This document shows, one piece after another, positions 4,548 through 7,444 of a DNA stretch of 7,444 bases (positions within the stretch are counted from its first letter, which is position 1; the number at the start of each line of letters is the position of its first letter). The stretch comes from JAPLYB01 sp964500015. Lineage in GTDB: Archaea; Nanobdellota; Nanobdellia; Pacearchaeales; UBA284. The stretch lies in assembly GCA_964500015.1 (NCBI GenBank), contig CAZCMN010000039.1, positions 1-7,444 on the forward strand. Direction: 5' to 3'. The position numbers and the translations under genes are program-made. The notes beneath the pieces are model-generated. The model searched no databases. It saw nothing but the letters and a program-made list of their open reading frames with translations, and was not told the origin of the DNA.

Positions 4548-5783
4548 ATGGGAAAAATCAGTCCACCTTCAATCAAATATATCATAAAAGTGAAGTTTGA
4601 AACAGAGGGGGTTGTTGAAAAACCAGATATTATCGGAGCAGTATTCGGACAAACTGAAGGTTTGTTAGGAGAAGACTTAGAGTTAAGAGAATTGCAGAAA
4701 AAAGGAAAGATAGGAAGAATTGAAGTTGATCTTGAAACCAATGATTCTAAAACAACTGGAGTTATAGAAGTTCCAACTTCTATTGATAAGGCTGAAACAA
4801 CTATTATAGCTGCTGCTGTTGAGACTATTGACAGAGTAGGGCCAACAAATGCAAAATTTGAGATTGAAAGCATAGAAGATGTTAGAACAAGCAAACGAGA
4901 CTATATTCTAGAAAGAGCAAAGGTTTTAATGAAAAAACTTTCAGCACAAGGTCCAGAATCTGGGGCAATGGAACAGCAAATTTTAGAACATAATAAAACA
5001 GCTAAAGTTGTAGACTATGGGACGGAGTTATTAGCTGCTGGTCCTGACATTGATACAAGCAAAGAAATAATTGTTGTTGAAGGAAGAGCAGATGTTGTTA
5101 ATTTGCTTAGAGCTGGAATAAAAAATTCTATAGCTATGAATGGGACTATGCTGCCAAAAACAATCAAGGACTTAAGTAAAGAAAAAGAAGTCACTTTATT
5201 TGTTGATGGAGACAGAGGCGGAATTTTAATTTCAAAAGATGCTGTTGCAACAGCAAACATTGCATATATTGCTAGAGCACCTGATGGAAAAGAAGTTGAA
5301 GAGTTAATGGAAAAAGAAATCAACTTGGCTTTAAGAGCAAGAATGTCTGTAAATGAATTCAAAAAACAGTATTTCAATGAAGATAATGGAAACCATAAAG
5401 ACAGAGAATCTAGGGAAGAAAGCGAGAGAAAAACTTACAAAAGAAAAGCTGAAAAAGACGAAGAAGAAAATGAAGATTCTGAGTTAAACAAAGAACAAAA
5501 AAACTCTTTAAAAGAGTATGCAGAAGAACTTAAAGGAAGCAAGAGTGCTGCAATCTTTGCTATAAAAAGCGGAGATTTGAAGCAAGTTAAGAAAATTTCA
5601 TCTTCTGACATTGTTAAGTTGCTCTATGGATTCCAGAAAAGAAATTCTAAGATTTCAGCTTTGATTATTGATGATCTGGCTACAGCAGGCTTAATTAATA
5701 TTGCAGAACAGCTTTCATGCAAGTTGATTATTGCTAAGAATTTTGCAGCTACATCTGATAAAATCGAGATGATGAGCTTTTAA
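4548..5783 (+). CDS. dnaG: Archaeal DnaG (Toprim-domain, primase-like protein)
   Basis: Archaeal DnaG shares the Toprim fold with bacterial primase. It is known mainly as a core part of the RNA exosome, where it helps recruit poly(A)-rich RNA, and primase activity has been reported. The 411 residues fit the family. The conserved N-terminal region (1-120) includes IGAVFGQTEGLLG (29-41). The Toprim core has the glutamate motif VVEGRADV (176-183, E178) and the metal-binding DGDRGG (220-225, D220 and D222). A highly charged K/E stretch at about 280-325 links to a small C-terminal domain ending IEMMSF. The linker is likely flexible. The start has a good ribosome site. The gene stands alone, bounded by hairpin element 4 upstream and a strong terminator downstream. 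Confidence 0.96.
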   Translation: MGKISPPSIKYIIKVKFETEGVVEKPDIIGAVFGQTEGLLGEDLELRELQKKGKIGRIEVDLETNDSKTTGVIEVPTSIDKAETTIIAAAVETIDRVGPTNAKFEIESIEDVRTSKRDYILERAKVLMKKLSAQGPESGAMEQQILEHNKTAKVVDYGTELLAAGPDIDTSKEIIVVEGRADVVNLLRAGIKNSIAMNGTMLPKTIKDLSKEKEVTLFVDGDRGGILISKDAVATANIAYIARAPDGKEVEELMEKEINLALRARMSVNEFKKQYFNEDNGNHKDRESREESERKTYKRKAEKDEEENEDSELNKEQKNSLKEYAEELKGSKSAAIFAIKSGDLKQVKKISSSDIVKLLYGFQKRNSKISALIIDDLATAGLINIAEQLSCKLIIAKNFAATSDKIEMMSF

Positions 5784-5800
5784 TTTTATTTTATAATTTA

Positions 5801-5836
5801 AAAAAATTGTGCCTCGGCACAATTTTTTCTTTTTTT
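5801..5836 (+). terminator. Intrinsic-style terminator of dnaG
   Basis: AAAAAATTGTGC (5801-5812) pairs perfectly with GCACAATTTTTT (5817-5828) around the loop CTCG, a 12-bp stem followed by CTTTTTTT. It begins 17 bases after the dnaG stop and looks like a bacterial rho-independent terminator. Its A- and T-tracts are symmetric, as in the hairpin at 748-787. Confidence 0.75.
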
Positions 5837-5851
5837 ACAGATTTCTAAAAA

Positions 5852-5859
5852 TTTTTATA
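5852..5859 (+). promoter_or_regulatory. TATA box of the small Cys-rich gene, leaderless spacing
   Basis: TTTTTATA is centred about 25 bases before the ATG at 5881 and no ribosome site intervenes. This spacing is the main reason for choosing that start rather than an upstream one inside the dnaG terminator. Confidence 0.5.
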
Positions 5860-5880
5860 GTCCAGTTCATTAAGCAAAAT

Positions 5881-6174
5881 ATGAAAAAGTGGCTAATTTG
5901 GATGTTAATTATCCTGGGAATCCTTGTTTTTATAATCCTGGCTTTTTTTCTGAGTTCGCCGAAGATTGGCGGACACGCAAGTGAAAAAGACTATTCTTGC
6001 CACATAAAATCAGATTGTGTTTCAACTTGTGCATGGAAATGTGTGAATAAAGGTTTTGCTAATTCACATGCGGATTTATGTAATAATATCATGGCGCATA
6101 ATTGTGATTGCATTAATAACGCTTGCTATAGTGATGGATATCCCCCAAGATACTTAAGGGATAATTCTTCTTAA
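5881..6174 (+). CDS. Small membrane-anchored cysteine-rich protein, function unknown
   Basis: The 97-residue protein starts with KK and one hydrophobic segment (about W4-L24), a signal anchor that would place the rest outside the cell. The outer part has eight cysteines, C40, C46, C50, C54, C67, C75, C77 and C82, in the order C-x5-C-x3-C-x3-C, then C-x7-C-x-C-x4-C. An even number suggests four disulfides, though metal binding is not ruled out. I recall similar small proteins with a CxxxSDCV...CxCxNNxC pattern in DPANN and related archaea, but no function is known to me. No lipobox cysteine follows the hydrophobic stretch. It is transcribed alone, and its stop lies three bases from the end of the convergent nucleotidyltransferase gene. 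Confidence 0.75.
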   Translation: MKKWLIWMLIILGILVFIILAFFLSSPKIGGHASEKDYSCHIKSDCVSTCAWKCVNKGFANSHADLCNNIMAHNCDCINNACYSDGYPPRYLRDNSS

Positions 6175-6177
6175 TCT

Positions 6178-6990
6178 CTAAGATTTATAGATTTCTTCTA
6201 CTTCATCCAATAATGCTGTAATTAGTTTAATCTTTTTATTTATTCCCCAAAGATTTCCTTTAATCCCATAAATAGTATTTATTTTTTTAAGAAAGTTTTT
6301 TGGTTTTTTCTTAAATTTTTTTATTTCATAATTAATCCATTTAGGGTCATAATAATATTCTTCATTTAACATATATACACAAGAGATTATTCCTTCAATA
6401 GTTCTATTAATAATTTGGTTTGCAAGAAGAATATTTTTTCTTTTGACTGCCATAAAAATTGGAGATCTATTGCTTTCTATCTTCCAGAAATGATATTTTA
6501 TATAATTAAAATATCTCACAGAAGAATTAGGTAATTTTTTGAGAAAATAATCTATTTTATCTTTTATTTTTTTTATGATGTTTCCCCTATCATATAATAT
6601 TATTGAATTAATTATATGAGATCTTATTTTAGCTGATTCTTCACTCTTGTCTAATTTTCCTTTCCTTAGGATATATTTAAAATATTTTTGTATATCTTTC
6701 AGAGTTTCATATTCCACAGTAATGGGAACTCCCTTATATAAAAAAGGGTCTTGCAGATGCCAATTTTTCTTTCTTTCTGTAACCCCTTTTAATTCTAATA
6801 TTTTTTTAACTCTTGTTTTATTATTTGGAATTTTATCACAAAAACAGATTATATCCACATCGGAATACTTATCAAAAATACCTTGGGCTATTGAACCATA
6901 AATTGAGATTGACTTAACTTCTTTTAATTCTCTAAGTTTATTAGCAAAATCTCTTGAAATATTCTGTGCTTCTTTTATTTTCATCTTCAT
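6178..6990 (-). CDS. Nucleotidyltransferase-domain protein
   Basis: The 270-residue protein belongs to the pol-beta nucleotidyltransferase superfamily. The signature is YGSIAQGIFDKYSDVDI (31-47): G32-S33 bind the triphosphate and D44 and D46 bind metal. The third acidic residue is probably E93 in ITVEYE. The C-terminal half is helical and very rich in K, I, N and Y. This split resembles DUF4037-like or aminoglycoside nucleotidyltransferase-like proteins more than the short MNT toxin-antitoxin enzymes. Substrate unknown. The gene is visibly more AT-rich than its neighbours, with many homopolymer runs, which may mean relaxed selection or foreign origin. A second ATG at 6984-6982 is equally possible. 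No HEPN partner gene is adjacent. Confidence 0.8.
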   Translation of the reverse strand: MKMKIKEAQNISRDFANKLRELKEVKSISIYGSIAQGIFDKYSDVDIICFCDKIPNNKTRVKKILELKGVTERKKNWHLQDPFLYKGVPITVEYETLKDIQKYFKYILRKGKLDKSEESAKIRSHIINSIILYDRGNIIKKIKDKIDYFLKKLPNSSVRYFNYIKYHFWKIESNRSPIFMAVKRKNILLANQIINRTIEGIISCVYMLNEEYYYDPKWINYEIKKFKKKPKNFLKKINTIYGIKGNLWGINKKIKLITALLDEVEEIYKS

Positions 6991-7021
6991 CTCTTTTTAT
7001 ATCTTAATTAAATGAAAGATA

Positions 7022-7030
7022 GTTTTTATA
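7022..7030 (-). promoter_or_regulatory. Candidate TATA box of the nucleotidyltransferase gene
   Basis: TATAAAAAC reads on the minus strand, centred about 36 bases before the ATG. It predicts a transcript start near 7000 and a leader of about ten bases. Another AT-rich box nearby (7013-7004) cannot be excluded. Confidence 0.35.
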
Positions 7031-7063
7031 GCTTACTGCGAGCATCTCCCCCATTATGGTGTA

Positions 7064-7107
7064 GAAAAAAAATTTAGAATTTATATAAAAAATCCGAATC
7101 TAAATTT
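7064..7107 (-). terminator. Terminator-like hairpin after EF-1alpha
   Basis: On the minus strand AAATTTAGA (7107-7099) pairs perfectly with TCTAAATTT (7078-7070), a 9-bp stem with a 20-base AT-rich loop, followed by a T run to 7064. It begins 15 bases after the EF-1alpha stop and separates it from the nucleotidyltransferase gene, which lies in the same direction. Confidence 0.5.
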
Positions 7108-7121
7108 AAAAACCTAAGAAA

Positions 7122-7444
7122 TTACTTCTTCGCAACAATATCGATGCAGATTCCTGCAGCAACTGTTTGTCCTGCGTCTCTGATAGCGAATCTTGCCATG
7201 TGTGGATTGACAGATTGTTTTTCTATAACCATTGGTTTCATTGGTTTTAACTTGACAATTGCAACATCGCCGTTCTTTAGGAAATCAGGATTTTCTTGTG
7301 AAACTTGTCCTGTTTTTGGGTCAAGTTTTTTGTCTAATGAGATAAATTGAACTGGAATTTGTGCTGTGTGTATATGCAAGACTGGTGTGTATCCCTTAGC
7401 TATTACAGTTGGATGATTAATAACAGCTATTTGTGCTGTAAATT
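7122..7444 (-). CDS. tuf: Elongation factor 1-alpha, C-terminal part (cut by the window edge)
   Basis: EF-1alpha is the GTPase that brings aminoacyl-tRNA to the ribosome. The visible last 106 residues or so cover the third (beta-barrel) domain. They open with FTAQIAVINHPTVIAKGYTP and contain HIHTAQIPVQF, LDPKTGQV, ENPDFLKNGDVAIVKLKP, KPMVIEK and the strongly conserved end FAIRDAGQTVAAGICID. Reading continues past base 7444 without a stop, so the methionine at 7379 is internal and the GTPase domain lies outside. The stop at 7124-7122 is followed by a terminator-like hairpin. Identity is certain; whether the symbol is tuf or tef1 is a naming choice. Confidence 0.97.
   Translation of the reverse strand, partial: FTAQIAVINHPTVIAKGYTPVLHIHTAQIPVQFISLDKKLDPKTGQVSQENPDFLKNGDVAIVKLKPMKPMVIEKQSVNPHMARFAIRDAGQTVAAGICIDIVAKK

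Noticed and set aside
4526..5377. Two minus-strand open frames inside dnaG
   Set aside because: Both are shadows of the conserved DnaG frame, including its Toprim motifs.
5809..5880. Upstream start for the Cys-rich protein, adding 24 residues
   Set aside because: It would place coding sequence in the dnaG terminator and the TATA box, and would bury the signal anchor behind a Phe-rich stretch.
7004..7064. tRNA fragment or 16-codon minus-strand gene in a locally GC-richer patch
   Set aside because: The ATGGTGTAG string recalls a tRNA D-arm, but no acceptor, anticodon or T-arm pairing is found. The short frame starting at 7054 has no ribosome site and overlaps the nucleotidyltransferase promoter.
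7144..7350. Plus-strand open frame over the EF-1alpha end
   Set aside because: It is antisense to highly conserved EF-1alpha sequence.

Overview
The window looks like chromosomal DNA of an AT-rich archaeon. The gene set is archaeal: a GatD-type amidotransferase subunit, archaeal DnaG, EF-1alpha, an archaeal-type FtsZ and a DUF2683-like antitoxin with its RelE-like toxin. TATA boxes lie about 25 bases upstream of several start codons that have no leader (gatD, the dfx-like gene and the small Cys-rich gene). A DPANN lineage of the Woesearchaeota/Pacearchaeota kind is my best guess. It rests on gene style and low GC, not on any search.

Layout. At the left edge is the N-terminal half of ftsZ on the minus strand, cut by the window edge. 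A 339-base gap follows, with the ftsZ promoter, an orphan terminator-like hairpin, an inverted repeat and the promoter-operator of a two-gene toxin-antitoxin operon (+). Then comes gatD (+), apparently leaderless. A 368-base gap full of hairpins leads to a CYTH-domain gene (+). A further hairpin block separates this gene from a convergent desulfoferrodoxin/superoxide reductase gene (-). A third hairpin block lies in the divergent gap between that gene and dnaG (+), which ends at a strong intrinsic-style terminator. A small membrane-anchored Cys-rich protein gene (+) follows, convergent with an AT-rich nucleotidyltransferase gene (-). The right edge holds the C-terminal third of EF-1alpha (-), with its own terminator-like hairpin.

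Functions. Most genes are single-gene housekeeping units: division, tRNA-dependent glutamine synthesis, RNA processing or priming, translation elongation and superoxide detoxification. They do not form one pathway. The accessory elements are the toxin-antitoxin pair, the nucleotidyltransferase and the Cys-rich surface protein.

The most unusual content is non-coding. Three gaps (about 2884-3156, 3730-3810 and 4300-4424) carry chains of short hairpins built on one design: a GC-richer base of 2-6 bp, one unpaired T, an A-rich stem of 7-8 bp and a tiny loop. Stem sequences differ between copies while pairing is kept, which looks like covariation. Two copies also share closing arms that fold around a pair of hairpins. 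I know of no named family that fits.
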